Assembly (NCBI GenBank): GCA_964404235.1
Contig: CAYOJL010000017.1
Span: forward strand, 1 to 27,262
Length of the DNA stretch: 27,262 bases
Source: CACEUX01 sp964404235
GTDB taxonomy: Bacteria > Fidelibacterota > Marinisomatia > Marinisomatales > UBA1611
Direction: 5' to 3'
A model generated the notes under the pieces. That model had not been told where the DNA came from and made no database searches. It worked only from the letters and a program-made list of their open reading frames with translations. Every line of letters starts with the position of its first letter. Positions within the stretch are counted from its first letter, which is position 1. A program made the translations under genes and the position numbers. Below, piece after piece: positions 14,890 through 23,749 of this stretch.

Positions 14890-15234
14890 ATGGATAATTG
14901 CTTATTTTGTAATATTGTAGCCGAAGAAATACCTGCAGATATCGTATATGAGGATGATAGCATAATTGCCTTTCGTGATATTAATCCACAAGCACCTGTG
15001 CATATTCTTATTATTCCCAAATTACATATTTCTACATTGAATGATCTGAAGCCAGAGCATGCAGAACTAATAGGAGAATTGATTCTATCAGCAAAAGACA
15101 TTGCAAAAAAAGAAGGTATATCAGATGCAGGATATCGTACGGGGTTCAACTGTAATAAAGCAGCTGGTCAGACAGTTTACCATATACATTTACATCTTTT
15201 AGGAGGTAGAAATTTTAGTTGGCCGCCTGGTTAA
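14890..15234 (+). CDS. HIT family hydrolase (HinT-like)
   Basis: A 114-residue histidine-triad protein. It has CLFCNIV (a possible structural metal Cys pair), AFRDINPQAPVHILIIPK, and the catalytic triad YHIHLHLLGGR with His98, His100 and His102 (His100 the expected nucleophile). HinT-like proteins hydrolyse nucleoside phosphoramidates such as AMP-lysine. The RNA/nucleotide role fits the preceding rsmE; a GAGGA site spans the end of rsmE just before this start. The protein is of normal length and appears intact. Confidence 0.95.
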   Translation: MDNCLFCNIVAEEIPADIVYEDDSIIAFRDINPQAPVHILIIPKLHISTLNDLKPEHAELIGELILSAKDIAKKEGISDAGYRTGFNCNKAAGQTVYHIHLHLLGGRNFSWPPG

Positions 15235-15293
15235 AAGATCAAAAAGTCACTTGAATATTTGAAAGTAATAAAGTTTAGTTCATAAGTTCTCTT

Positions 15294-15593
15294 GTGATTA
15301 AATACTTTGTTATTTATCTCTTATTGATTTCATTGACTTGGGCTAATACGCCGCAAACATTAATTGGTCAGAAAAAAATATCCAATAATGAGGGCCACTA
15401 TTTATATCGGTATGTTAATGATTCAGATATTGCTTATATATATGGACCTGAGGGTGACCAAATTGTTTATGTGAATTTTAATTATCGTGGTACTCTCATA
15501 TCAAAGACCACTTATGGTTCTTCCAATAAAAAGAAAAATTTTATTTATAATGACGATTGTAAGAAACGTGATTGCCATCAATTCATACACTAG
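15294..15593 (+). CDS. Small exported protein, unknown
   Basis: A 99-residue protein starting at GTG, with a signal peptide (FVIYLLLISLTWA|NTPQ). The mature part is strand-rich and tyrosine-rich (YLYRYVNDSDIAYIYG, IVYVNFNYRG), ending in a short segment with two Cys (DDCKKRDCHQ) that might form a disulfide. No domain is recognised. It stands alone, 59 bases after the HIT gene and 100 bases before smc. A non-ATG start and no strong ribosome site keep confidence moderate; the signal peptide supports it. Confidence 0.6.
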   Translation: MIKYFVIYLLLISLTWANTPQTLIGQKKISNNEGHYLYRYVNDSDIAYIYGPEGDQIVYVNFNYRGTLISKTTYGSSNKKKNFIYNDDCKKRDCHQFIH

Positions 15594-15638
15594 TAATATT
15601 TCTTGGACCTAAGATAATAAATTAATCTTAACCTGTGG

Positions 15639-15670
15639 TAGAATTCTCGTCAGAAATCGAGTAAATTCTA
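15639..15670 (+). promoter_or_regulatory. Hairpin in the smc leader
   Basis: An imperfect inverted repeat: TAGAATT (15639-15645) pairs with AATTCTA (15664-15670), a two-base bulge (TA) interrupts, and CTCG pairs with CGAG around an 8-base loop. It lies 23 bases before the smc GTG start. No T run follows directly, so it is not a canonical terminator. It may be an RNA leader structure or an operator; no function is established. Confidence 0.4.
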
Positions 15671-15693
15671 ATACCGCATCCAAACCAGTTTTT

Positions 15694-18600
15694 GTGTATA
15701 TATCTGAATTAAAAATGCATGGCTTCAAATCCTTCGCCAATAAGGAAGTCATGAAACTAGGGCAAGGCATAACCACAGTTGTGGGACCCAATGGCTGTGG
15801 AAAAACAAATATCGTTGATGCAATTCGATGGGTGCTAGGAGAACAAAAATATAGTATTCTCCGTAGTGGTAAAATGGAAGATGTAATCTTTAATGGTGCG
15901 GAAGGTACGAAACCACTTGGCGTATGTGAAGTAGCGATGACCGTTCACAATAACGCTGGTAAGCTCCCAATAGAATTCAATGACATTGAAATAGCACGCC
16001 GTGTTTATCGTAGTGGTGAATCAGAATATTATCTCAATAAGACACAATGTAGACTTAAAGATATTATGGATCTTTTTGTTGACACTGGTATGGGAGCTGA
16101 TGCTTATTCTGTTATTGAACTTAAAATGATAGAGCAGATCCTATCAGAAACCGCCGATGACCGCCGTAAAATGTTTGAAGAAGCTGCTGGAATACATAAA
16201 TACCGATCTCAAAGAAAATCAACTATACGAAGATTTGAGATCACACATACAGATCTTGAACGTATACAGGATATTATCGCTGAAGTTGAGCAAAAGGTCC
16301 ATCATTTAGAACTTCAACTTAAAAGATTTAAACGGCATGCAACTCTAACGGAAACCTTACAAGTTAGTGATAAAGAACTTGCTTATTTACAGGTACACCG
16401 GCTCCAGTCAATAATAGCACCTTTAAGATCTAGGATCGAGGAATATCAACATATCCGCGAAACTAAATCATCTGCATCATCCATTCATGAAAAAGAATTA
16501 GACCAATTACGTGAAACTTATAAATCACAGGAATCAGAGCTAAACGAATTACAGTTAACCATGGATGGCATGAATGAAAACAGAGAATCATTCCGAAATA
16601 GAATTTTAGTCTGCTCAGAACAGGAGCGTGGTTCATTACTCACTATTGACCGCTTAGATAGAGAAAAGAGTAATAATTTCCAAAAGATAGAAAGTCTAAA
16701 ACAACTTAAACTGGATTTTGATAAAGAGATCGCTGAACTAGAACCCACAATTGATGATCAATTAAATAAATTTAAATCACAAAAAGAAGATTATGCAAAA
16801 ATAGAAAAAGAATATAAACAAAATATTGATTCGCTAGATAATGCCCAAAATAAGAGGTGGGAATTAGAGCGGAAAATTTCTGAGAATCGTTCTCTTTATG
16901 ATAGAACTGAAGCTGCTCTAACAGATAAAACATTTCAGTTAAATGAATTAAATGATCAAATAGAACAAAAAAATAAACATAAAAAAGATACTGAACTTCA
17001 ACGTGATCAATTAAGTAAGGAAAAGAAAAAAGCTGATGATGATCTAATAACATGTGAAGATAGATTTAAAAAATTAAAAGTAAAACTTGAAGGCCTTAAT
17101 AATGATAATAATGCGATAGTAGAAGAAAAACATTCTCTATCTGCATTGATCAATTCTCTTAAAAGGCAACATGATTTTTATACTGAATTAGTAGAATCAA
17201 GAGAAGGGTTTCCTGAGGGCACCCGATATGTATTGGAAAATCCAAAAAAATTTCCTGGTATTCTTGGTACAGTTGCAGATATGTTTCAAGTTGATGAAGA
17301 ATATCGAGATGCTTTAGAATCTGGTCTAGGAGAACTATCTCACTGTTTAATTGCAAAGGATAAAGTGTCTGCTATAATGGCATTGGAGCAATCAAATAAA
17401 GATCAAGCTGGCGATTTAACCATTATTCCATTAAAGGAAGCATCATCTTTAAAGATATCTTTGGATGAATTACCAAGTTCTTCAAATATAAAGGCCAGAG
17501 CATCTGATCTTGTAAAAACTAGTAAACAACTTCGGCCTTTGGCAGACTATCTTCTAGGAGATCTGTTGGTTGTTGATGAACTTGGTTCTATTATTGATTC
17601 CACTGATCTAGTTGGATGGAACCTGGTTGACCAAACAGGAGCATATTCTGGCCAAAACCTAATTATGAAGAATAGGAAGGTAACAGAAGATAGATATATA
17701 ATTGGTCGCCAAAAAAAATTAGAATTAATTAATTCAGAGGTTGATGCATTAACTAAAAAGGAACATCAATTAATTGAAAGATCCAAAGAGCTATCTGAAA
17801 TAATGGCCAGTACCAAAGATCAGTTAGAGGCCCAAAGGATTAAATTGGAAAGTAGTAGGCAATCTATAGCTGATCTAAAAATGGATATTATTAGAAATCA
17901 GATAACACTTGATCAGTATAATGAACAACTTAATACTGAAAAGAAGGGTATGCAGAATCTAGAATCTGAACTCCATGAAGCTAAAAAAGCACTTAGGTCA
18001 CTTAAACCTTCATTAGTCAAAGATCAACAAAAAATTAAATCTTTTGAGAAAGTACTTAATGGTATTAATAAAACTATGCTTGAATCAAGAGAGGCGAGGG
18101 ACCATTTTCAAAAATTGCTTCAAGATACAAGAATCAAACTTATTGAACTTGAATCTAGAAGGGATCAGTTAAAATTCAAGCAAACTTCTGGTAAAGAGAC
18201 ATCTGAGGAACTCAAGAAAAGGCAAGGGTCGATTAATAAAGAGATCAGTGAACTTCGCATAAAACAAAAAGAGTTGATTTCAGAGATATCTGAATCTGAG
18301 AAAGGTCTAGACTCTATAAATGCAGAGATTCAAAAGCAACGCTCCATAATAGATTTAAAGCAATCAGTTTATAGAGAGACTTACCAGAATATTGAGGAAA
18401 TACAGGCACGTATTGCTGCTGAGCAAAGAGATAGAGAACAAATTCTTGAGAACCTAAAGAATGCAGAATTGGAAGCATCAGAGACTGAAAAGAAAATAGC
18501 ATTGATTGAAGAGCGTATTAAAGACAGGTACAATATGGCAGTGCCAGAAGATATTGTTGTGGATCGCACAGAAGAACAATTAGAGCTAGAGATCGCTAAA

Positions 18601-19215
18601 ATTCAAAGGAGTCTAGATAATATTGGCCCAGTTAATATGGCAGTACAAGATGAATACAATGAAGAACTTGAGCGATTGGATACCTTATCAATGCAGCGCG
18701 ATGATCTTCTTGAGGCGGAAGAGAATTTAAGAGAGACCATACAAAAAATAGATAAAGTTGCAAGGAAACGTTTCCAAGAGACATTTGATCTAATCAGAAC
18801 AAATTTTGAATCATTATTTAAACTATTTTTTGAAGGAGGGAATGCTTGTCTTAAACTTACAGGTGATCCTGATCCATTAGAAGCGGATATAGCCATTGAG
18901 GCACAGCCTCCTGGTAAAAAGAATACTACGCTTCGTCTTTTGTCCAGTGGTGAGAAAGCTCTTACAGCAATTTCTCTACTTTTCGCAATATATCAGGTCA
19001 AACCAAGTCCGTATTGTATCCTCGATGAAGTTGATGCACCACTTGATGATGTGAATATTCATAAGTTCACTAAAGTTCTAGCAAAATTTTGTGATGAAAC
19101 TCAGTTTATCATAGTCACACATAATAAACTTACAATGGAGATCGCTGATTACATGTATGGTGTTACCCAGGAAAAGAAAGGGGTCTCAAAACTTGTTTCA
19201 GTAAAATTTGATTGA
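15694..19215 (+). CDS. smc: SMC, chromosome segregation ATPase
   Basis: Structural maintenance of chromosomes protein; with ScpA/ScpB it forms the bacterial condensin that loops and organises DNA. Full length, 1173 residues. In order: N-terminal ATPase lobe with Walker A GPNGCGKT (31-38); coiled coil about 165-500; hinge about 505-660 (starting near GFPEGTRYVLE); second coiled coil about 680-1000; C-terminal lobe with ABC signature LSSGEK (1083-1088) and Walker B ILDEVDAPLDD (Asp1111, Glu1112). The start is GTG, giving MYISELKMHGFKSFA, the expected SMC N-terminus. The MscS-family gene begins directly after the stop. scpA and scpB are not in the window. Confidence 0.98.
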   Translation: MYISELKMHGFKSFANKEVMKLGQGITTVVGPNGCGKTNIVDAIRWVLGEQKYSILRSGKMEDVIFNGAEGTKPLGVCEVAMTVHNNAGKLPIEFNDIEIARRVYRSGESEYYLNKTQCRLKDIMDLFVDTGMGADAYSVIELKMIEQILSETADDRRKMFEEAAGIHKYRSQRKSTIRRFEITHTDLERIQDIIAEVEQKVHHLELQLKRFKRHATLTETLQVSDKELAYLQVHRLQSIIAPLRSRIEEYQHIRETKSSASSIHEKELDQLRETYKSQESELNELQLTMDGMNENRESFRNRILVCSEQERGSLLTIDRLDREKSNNFQKIESLKQLKLDFDKEIAELEPTIDDQLNKFKSQKEDYAKIEKEYKQNIDSLDNAQNKRWELERKISENRSLYDRTEAALTDKTFQLNELNDQIEQKNKHKKDTELQRDQLSKEKKKADDDLITCEDRFKKLKVKLEGLNNDNNAIVEEKHSLSALINSLKRQHDFYTELVESREGFPEGTRYVLENPKKFPGILGTVADMFQVDEEYRDALESGLGELSHCLIAKDKVSAIMALEQSNKDQAGDLTIIPLKEASSLKISLDELPSSSNIKARASDLVKTSKQLRPLADYLLGDLLVVDELGSIIDSTDLVGWNLVDQTGAYSGQNLIMKNRKVTEDRYIIGRQKKLELINSEVDALTKKEHQLIERSKELSEIMASTKDQLEAQRIKLESSRQSIADLKMDIIRNQITLDQYNEQLNTEKKGMQNLESELHEAKKALRSLKPSLVKDQQKIKSFEKVLNGINKTMLESREARDHFQKLLQDTRIKLIELESRRDQLKFKQTSGKETSEELKKRQGSINKEISELRIKQKELISEISESEKGLDSINAEIQKQRSIIDLKQSVYRETYQNIEEIQARIAAEQRDREQILENLKNAELEASETEKKIALIEERIKDRYNMAVPEDIVVDRTEEQLELEIAKIQRSLDNIGPVNMAVQDEYNEELERLDTLSMQRDDLLEAEENLRETIQKIDKVARKRFQETFDLIRTNFESLFKLFFEGGNACLKLTGDPDPLEADIAIEAQPPGKKNTTLRLLSSGEKALTAISLLFAIYQVKPSPYCILDEVDAPLDDVNIHKFTKVLAKFCDETQFIIVTHNKLTMEIADYMYGVTQEKKGVSKLVSVKFD

Positions 19216-19216
19216 T

Positions 19217-20275
19217 ATGGATATTCCTTTTAACGAATTATTTAATAGCACATTGTTCAAAGAATATTGGATGGAACCCATAGTTGTGGTATTTGGGGTG
19301 ACATTATTGGGCTTTATTTTTAAAAATGTTATCCATAACAGGTTAAAAAAAGCAGCAGAATACTCCAAATGGAAAACGGATGATATAATCATAGCTGCTG
19401 TGGAATCACAGATCATTTTTTGGTTCTTTCTATTTGGATTATCAGTAGCACTTAAAGATTTACCTATAACAGATCAATATTTAATATATCTCCCAAAGTT
19501 ATTAAGCATTCTATTAATAGCTTCTATAACCCATTCTGTTTCAAAATTAGTGGTTGGGCTTTTTGAACTTTGGTCTGAACAGCAAGGTGGAGGTTTTCCA
19601 TCTACAACCATATTCACAAATATTGTATGGATCACGGTCTATACTATTGGACTTTTGATTGCTTTAGATACGATAAATATATCGATTGCTCCAATGCTTA
19701 CAGCTTTAGGAGTAGGTGGATTAGCAGTATCACTTGCCCTTAAAGATACATTGACTGATGTTTTTGCTGGCCTCCATATTTTATTAAGTAAAAAGGTAGA
19801 ACCTGGCGACTTTGTTAGTTTGGACTCTGGTGAAATGGGATATATCCAGAATATTACTTGGCGAAATACTAAGATGCTAGAACGCTCAAATAATGTGATA
19901 CATATTCCTAATACAAAACTATCTTCTGCGATCATTAAGAATTATGATAGTGGAGATCCAAGCTTTTCTGTAAAGATACCTATTGGAGTAGCGTATGATT
20001 CAGATCTTGATCAGGTTAGTCGTATCGTTATGGAAGTAGCCAATGAGCTTCATGCTAAAATGGATGAGGTCAATAAGGATGCTGAACCTTCTTTCAAGTT
20101 TAGAGCTTTCGGCGAATCCAGTATTGACCTTGCAGTTTACTTTCGCGGCAATAAATATGGTGACCAAAATCCTATCATTCATGAATTCATTAAGAAAATA
20201 CATAGACGGTTTGATGAGGAAAACATCGAGATTCCTTATCCTGTAAGGACCGTTATTCAACGGCCAGAGAAATAG
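19217..20275 (+). CDS. MscS family mechanosensitive ion channel
   Basis: A small-conductance mechanosensitive channel-type inner-membrane protein that releases solutes under hypo-osmotic stress. Several transmembrane segments occupy roughly the first 180 residues. The pore helix region reads MLTALGVGGLAVSLALKDTL, followed by FAGLHILLSKKVEPGDFV and the beta-domain IQNITWRNTKML...VIHIPNTKL, all typical of MscS. The soluble C-terminal domain continues to IPYPVRTVIQ. I chose ATG 19217, one base after the smc stop; a TTG at 19208 overlapping that stop would add three residues. The stop overlaps the next GTG (TAGTG). Confidence 0.94.
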   Translation: MDIPFNELFNSTLFKEYWMEPIVVVFGVTLLGFIFKNVIHNRLKKAAEYSKWKTDDIIIAAVESQIIFWFFLFGLSVALKDLPITDQYLIYLPKLLSILLIASITHSVSKLVVGLFELWSEQQGGGFPSTTIFTNIVWITVYTIGLLIALDTINISIAPMLTALGVGGLAVSLALKDTLTDVFAGLHILLSKKVEPGDFVSLDSGEMGYIQNITWRNTKMLERSNNVIHIPNTKLSSAIIKNYDSGDPSFSVKIPIGVAYDSDLDQVSRIVMEVANELHAKMDEVNKDAEPSFKFRAFGESSIDLAVYFRGNKYGDQNPIIHEFIKKIHRRFDEENIEIPYPVRTVIQRPEK

Positions 20276-20640
20276 TGAAGGTCTGGCTGGTAGTTGGATC
20301 TGCTCTGTCAGCACTTGCTGTTTTAATAGGTGCTTTTGGTGCACATGGCCTAAAATCAAAAATCACTCCAGAAGCTCTATCTATATTTGAAATTGGGGTT
20401 AGATATCAAATGTATCATTCTTTGGGACTTATTCTGATAGGGATCATTGGTTATCATTTACCTCAAAGTTCAATTATGCCTGCAGCATATTGCATGCTAG
20501 CAGGTATTATAATTTTTTCAGGCAGTTTATATGTATTAGCCTTATTAAATATAAAATGGCTCGGTGCTATAACTCCTATTGGTGGTATGTGTTTTATCAT
20601 TGGTTGGCTACTACTTGCTTTTAATATTTATCGGTCCTGA
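20275..20640 (+). CDS. DUF423 family small membrane protein
   Basis: A 121-residue protein with four transmembrane helices and the DUF423 (YgdD/TMEM256-like) features: LAVLIGAFGAHGLKSK after helix 1, then FEIGVRYQMYHSLGLILIG, and a final helix beginning LGAITPIGGMCFIIGW. The family is widespread and conserved, but its role is unknown. It starts at GTG inside the MscS stop codon and ends three bases before the permease start. Confidence 0.93.
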   Translation: MKVWLVVGSALSALAVLIGAFGAHGLKSKITPEALSIFEIGVRYQMYHSLGLILIGIIGYHLPQSSIMPAAYCMLAGIIIFSGSLYVLALLNIKWLGAITPIGGMCFIIGWLLLAFNIYRS

Positions 20641-20643
20641 TCA

Positions 20644-21948
20644 TTGAAGACGGTCCGTCACATTTCACTTTGGACCGCTTCATCATTTATAATCGCATCA
20701 ATGATTGGTACTGGAGTGTTCACCAGCCTTGGTTTCCAGTTAGTTGGAATCCAATCAATATTTCCGCTATTAATGTTATGGTTGATTGGCGGTATTGTGG
20801 CTTTATGTGGTGCATTGACCTACAGTGAGCTTGGCTCAGCATTGCCCCGATCTGGGGGTGAATATCATTTATTACATCGTATTATACATCCTTCTATTGG
20901 TTTTGCAGCAGGCATTGTATCTGCAACCGTCGGATTTACTGCACCTGCTGTACTTGCAGCAATGGCATTAGGCAGTTATTTAAAAGCGGTTTTTCCTTCT
21001 CTTGACCAAACTATTGTAGCTTCTATAGTCATTGTATTTTTCCATGCTATACATATGAAAAGTATACGATGGGGTACTTTTTTTCAGGGTGGTTCTACAG
21101 CAATTAAGGTAGGTTTACTTTTTGTCTTTATTTTCTTTGGTTTTTTAACAGTCAATAACCACCAATCTATATCTATAATACCCAAACCCGGGGATGGCTC
21201 AATTTTACTAAGCTCTAGTTTTGCTGTCAGTCTAGTTTGGGTATCATATGCATATACTGGTTGGAATTCAGTTATATATATTGCTGGTGAGGTCGAAGAC
21301 CCCCAGATTAATCTTTCTAAGACCATGCTTTTCTCAACTGGTTTTGTAATGTGTATATATATTTTATTGAACTACATTTTTCTTTATACTGTTCCTATAG
21401 CGGATATGGTCGGACAAGTAGATATTGGTTATATCTCTGGGATTGCTATCTTTGGTAATACTGGCGCTAAGATTATTGGTATAGGAATATCGATACTTCT
21501 TTTATCGACAGTCAGTAGTTATGTTTATATCGGACCTAGAATAATGCAAATAATGGGTGAAGATCATAAACTTCTGTCATTCTTAAAAATCAAGGATAAT
21601 AAAAATATTCCCAGGAATGCATTCTGGCTACAGCTTTTCCTATCTTTTTTGTTCATATTTACTGCATCATTTGAGCAAGTATTGATGTATGCAGGCATTA
21701 CTTTAATTATTACTACAACACTAACCGTGATCTCGCTTTTTATATTGAGATATAAAGAGCCTCTGCTTGATCGACCTTATAGAGTGTGGGGTTATCCTAT
21801 TACTCCATTAATTTATCTAATGGTAAATGTATGGATTCTTTATTATTCTTTTCTGGAGTCCCAGATCGAGTCATTCATTGGAATTGGAATAGTGATATTT
21901 AGTATTCTGATTCATTATTTATTTACTAAGAAAAATATTTTATTATGA
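20644..21948 (+). CDS. APC superfamily amino acid permease
   Basis: A 434-residue inner-membrane transporter with about 12 helices. The start of helix 1 reads SFIIASMIGTGVFTSLGF, the APC motif with unwound helix for amino acid binding; LPRSGGEYHLLHRIIHPSIG follows helix 2, as in amino acid/polyamine exchangers. Helix 6 contains VSYAYTGWNSVIYIAGE, also typical. The C-terminal LDRPYRVWGYPITPLIYL is shared with LAT/YjeH-type carriers. The substrate is not predictable. The start is TTG, three bases after the DUF423 stop, with no other suitable start before the first helix. It overlaps the methyltransferase-family gene by ATGA. Confidence 0.92.
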   Translation: MKTVRHISLWTASSFIIASMIGTGVFTSLGFQLVGIQSIFPLLMLWLIGGIVALCGALTYSELGSALPRSGGEYHLLHRIIHPSIGFAAGIVSATVGFTAPAVLAAMALGSYLKAVFPSLDQTIVASIVIVFFHAIHMKSIRWGTFFQGGSTAIKVGLLFVFIFFGFLTVNNHQSISIIPKPGDGSILLSSSFAVSLVWVSYAYTGWNSVIYIAGEVEDPQINLSKTMLFSTGFVMCIYILLNYIFLYTVPIADMVGQVDIGYISGIAIFGNTGAKIIGIGISILLLSTVSSYVYIGPRIMQIMGEDHKLLSFLKIKDNKNIPRNAFWLQLFLSFLFIFTASFEQVLMYAGITLIITTTLTVISLFILRYKEPLLDRPYRVWGYPITPLIYLMVNVWILYYSFLESQIESFIGIGIVIFSILIHYLFTKKNILL

Positions 21949-22805
21949 ACCACCCAATAATAATAGATGGAGCAATGGGTACAGAATTACAAAACCGAGG
22001 TATTGATATTCCTCTTCCTTTGTGGTCTGCAGACGCAAATCTAAAATATCCAGATGTTGTAACAAGCATTCATAAGGATTACATTATTTCAGGGGCAGAT
22101 ATCATCACAACCAATACCTTTAGAACAACAGCATGGACCTACCAGAAGGTAGGATTAAGTCCGAGCGAGTCCAAAGAAAGAGCTAAAATGAGTTTGTATA
22201 AAGCAGTAGAATGTGCTCAAGCCGCAGTTTCTAATTCAATAACAATAGCAGGTTCGATCACCACGATAGAAGATTGTTATTCTCCTGATCAATTCCCTGG
22301 TGTAGCAGTAGCTGAGGATATATATGGTCAAACGTTGGAGTGGATAGTTGATGCGGATGTAGATGTTATATTGTTTGAGACTATGGGTAATATAAATGAG
22401 ATATCTTGTGCTTTGAAAATGTCAAAAAAATATAATATGCCGATTTGGTTCAGTATTATTGCAAAAGATCAATATCATATATTAGATGGTAGCCCTTTTA
22501 CTGATATTTTTCAATTGTTCAAGGGATATAATGTTGAATTTCTATTGACAAATTGTAATAGGATGGATCTTTCGATAAATGTTTGCGATCAAATTATTTC
22601 TAAATGGGATGGTAAGTGGGGAGTATACCCGAATCTTGGTATAACAGATTATGAAAATAATTATTTAAATATCATAGGCAATTCTAAATTAAGGGATAGT
22701 ATAAAAACATTATTATTAAAAGGACCAGATTTAATAGGCCTTTGTTGTGGTTCAACACCCTTAGATGTGAAAAATTTAAAATATATGATTAATTCAATGA
22801 GGTAG
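21945..22805 (+). CDS. Homocysteine S-methyltransferase family protein
   Basis: A 286-residue barrel of the zinc-dependent betaine/S-methylmethionine-homocysteine methyltransferase family. It starts IIDGAMGTELQNRGID as expected, continues with GADIITTNTFRTT, and has the three zinc ligands: Cys204 in LLTNCNRM and Cys267-Cys268 in GLCCGSTP. Such enzymes make methionine from homocysteine using a methyl donor (betaine or S-methylmethionine), so a role in sulfur amino acid metabolism is likely; the donor is unknown. It is ATGA-coupled to the amino acid permease upstream, raising the possibility that the permease imports a donor or related amino acid (inference). Confidence 0.92.
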   Translation: MNHPIIIDGAMGTELQNRGIDIPLPLWSADANLKYPDVVTSIHKDYIISGADIITTNTFRTTAWTYQKVGLSPSESKERAKMSLYKAVECAQAAVSNSITIAGSITTIEDCYSPDQFPGVAVAEDIYGQTLEWIVDADVDVILFETMGNINEISCALKMSKKYNMPIWFSIIAKDQYHILDGSPFTDIFQLFKGYNVEFLLTNCNRMDLSINVCDQIISKWDGKWGVYPNLGITDYENNYLNIIGNSKLRDSIKTLLLKGPDLIGLCCGSTPLDVKNLKYMINSMR

Positions 22806-22807
22806 CG

Positions 22808-23245
22808 ATGCACTTTAGGATAAAACCATTTAATGATATAGTTAAGGAGATGTATGATGGTCATGGACATTTTCATGAGGGTGATGCCGGAATTGATCTG
22901 TTTATTATTCAAGAACAAATCATAGAGCCAGGTGAGACCGCAAGGATACATCTAGGAATTGCTTGTGAGAATTTAGATCAAAAACCATACTTTTTAATGC
23001 CAAGGTCAAGCATATCAAAAACACCTCTACGACAATGCAATTCTATTGGCTTAATAGACGCAGGCTATCGGGGAGAAATAATGGCTGCAGTAGATAATAT
23101 AAAACAAGAGTCATATTGCCTACAGCCAGGTCAAAGATTATTTCAACTTGTAGCTATTGACGGGAGTGCAATTTCTTTTGAATTAACAGATGTCTTGACG
23201 GAGACTGACCGCGGAGAAGGTGGCTTTGGATCAACAGGGAAATAA
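22808..23245 (+). CDS. dut: dUTP diphosphatase (dUTPase)
   Basis: Hydrolyses dUTP to dUMP and pyrophosphate, keeping uracil out of DNA and feeding thymidylate synthesis. The 145-residue length fits the trimeric family. All five motifs are visible: GDAGIDLF (25-32), PRSSIS (65-70), GLIDAGYRGEI with catalytic Asp84, PGQRLFQLVA, and the mobile C-terminal RGEGGFGSTGK. A slightly unusual histidine-rich stretch (HGHFHE) precedes motif 1. It starts two bases after the upstream stop. A candidate short hairpin follows, then the groES leader. Confidence 0.95.
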   Translation: MHFRIKPFNDIVKEMYDGHGHFHEGDAGIDLFIIQEQIIEPGETARIHLGIACENLDQKPYFLMPRSSISKTPLRQCNSIGLIDAGYRGEIMAAVDNIKQESYCLQPGQRLFQLVAIDGSAISFELTDVLTETDRGEGGFGSTGK

Positions 23246-23327
23246 TTGAAAGATTGCCATATTGGCATATAATATTATTTTTTTATTACAAAATGGATTA
23301 ATCAGATTAATGGTATATTATTTGCGA

Positions 23328-23333
23328 TATAAT
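23328..23333 (+). promoter_or_regulatory. Candidate -10 box upstream of groES
   Basis: A perfect TATAAT hexamer lies about 115 bases before the groES start. No convincing -35 hexamer is seen at 16-18 bases spacing. Two copies of GATTAAT (23296-23302 and 23305-23311) sit just upstream. No HrcA-binding CIRCE element (TTAGCACTC-N9-GAGTGCTAA) is visible in 23246-23448. In this AT-rich background a TATAAT can occur by chance. Confidence 0.3.
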
Positions 23334-23448
23334 GCTCAGATGCAATAGTGCTATGAAACATTGTTATAAATGGCTTCTGAACATTAAGTTCGCCGCCACT
23401 TTTACAAAATTTATTTATTAAATCAATTAACTGATAAGGAGTTAAAAT

Positions 23449-23739
23449 ATGGGTTTAAGTCTTAAACCGTTGGCTGACCGTGTAGTTGTTGAGCCTGCTC
23501 CAGCAGAGGATAAGTCTGCAGGGGGAATCATTCTTCCTGATACTGCCCAGGAAAAGCCTCAACAGGGAACTGTTGTTGCAGCTGGTCCAGGTAAGGTAAG
23601 CGATACAGGAAGTTTGATTGAAATGACCGTTAAGGAAGGAGATAAAGTTCTCTATGGGAAATATTCCGGTAGTGAAATCGCCTTCGATGGTACAGAATAT
23701 GTAATAATGCGCGAAAGCGATATACTAGCAGTATTATAA
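23449..23739 (+). CDS. groS: GroES co-chaperonin
   Basis: The 96-residue lid of the GroEL chamber. It has the family N-terminus LKPLADRVVVEPAPAEDKSA, the mobile-loop segment GGIILPDTAQEKPQ, VVAAGPGKV, and the C-terminal YVIMRESDILAVL. A strong AAGGAG precedes the ATG. GroEL follows after ten bases with its own AAGGAG, the standard groESL operon order. About 200 bases of non-coding leader separate it from dut, consistent with an independent promoter. Confidence 0.98.
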   Translation: MGLSLKPLADRVVVEPAPAEDKSAGGIILPDTAQEKPQQGTVVAAGPGKVSDTGSLIEMTVKEGDKVLYGKYSGSEIAFDGTEYVIMRESDILAVL

Positions 23740-23749
23740 GGAGAATAAA

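Noticed and set aside
23255..23267. TGCCA-TAT-TGGCA hairpin after dut
   Set aside because: Only five pairs, with the T tract well downstream; not enough for a terminator or operator call.
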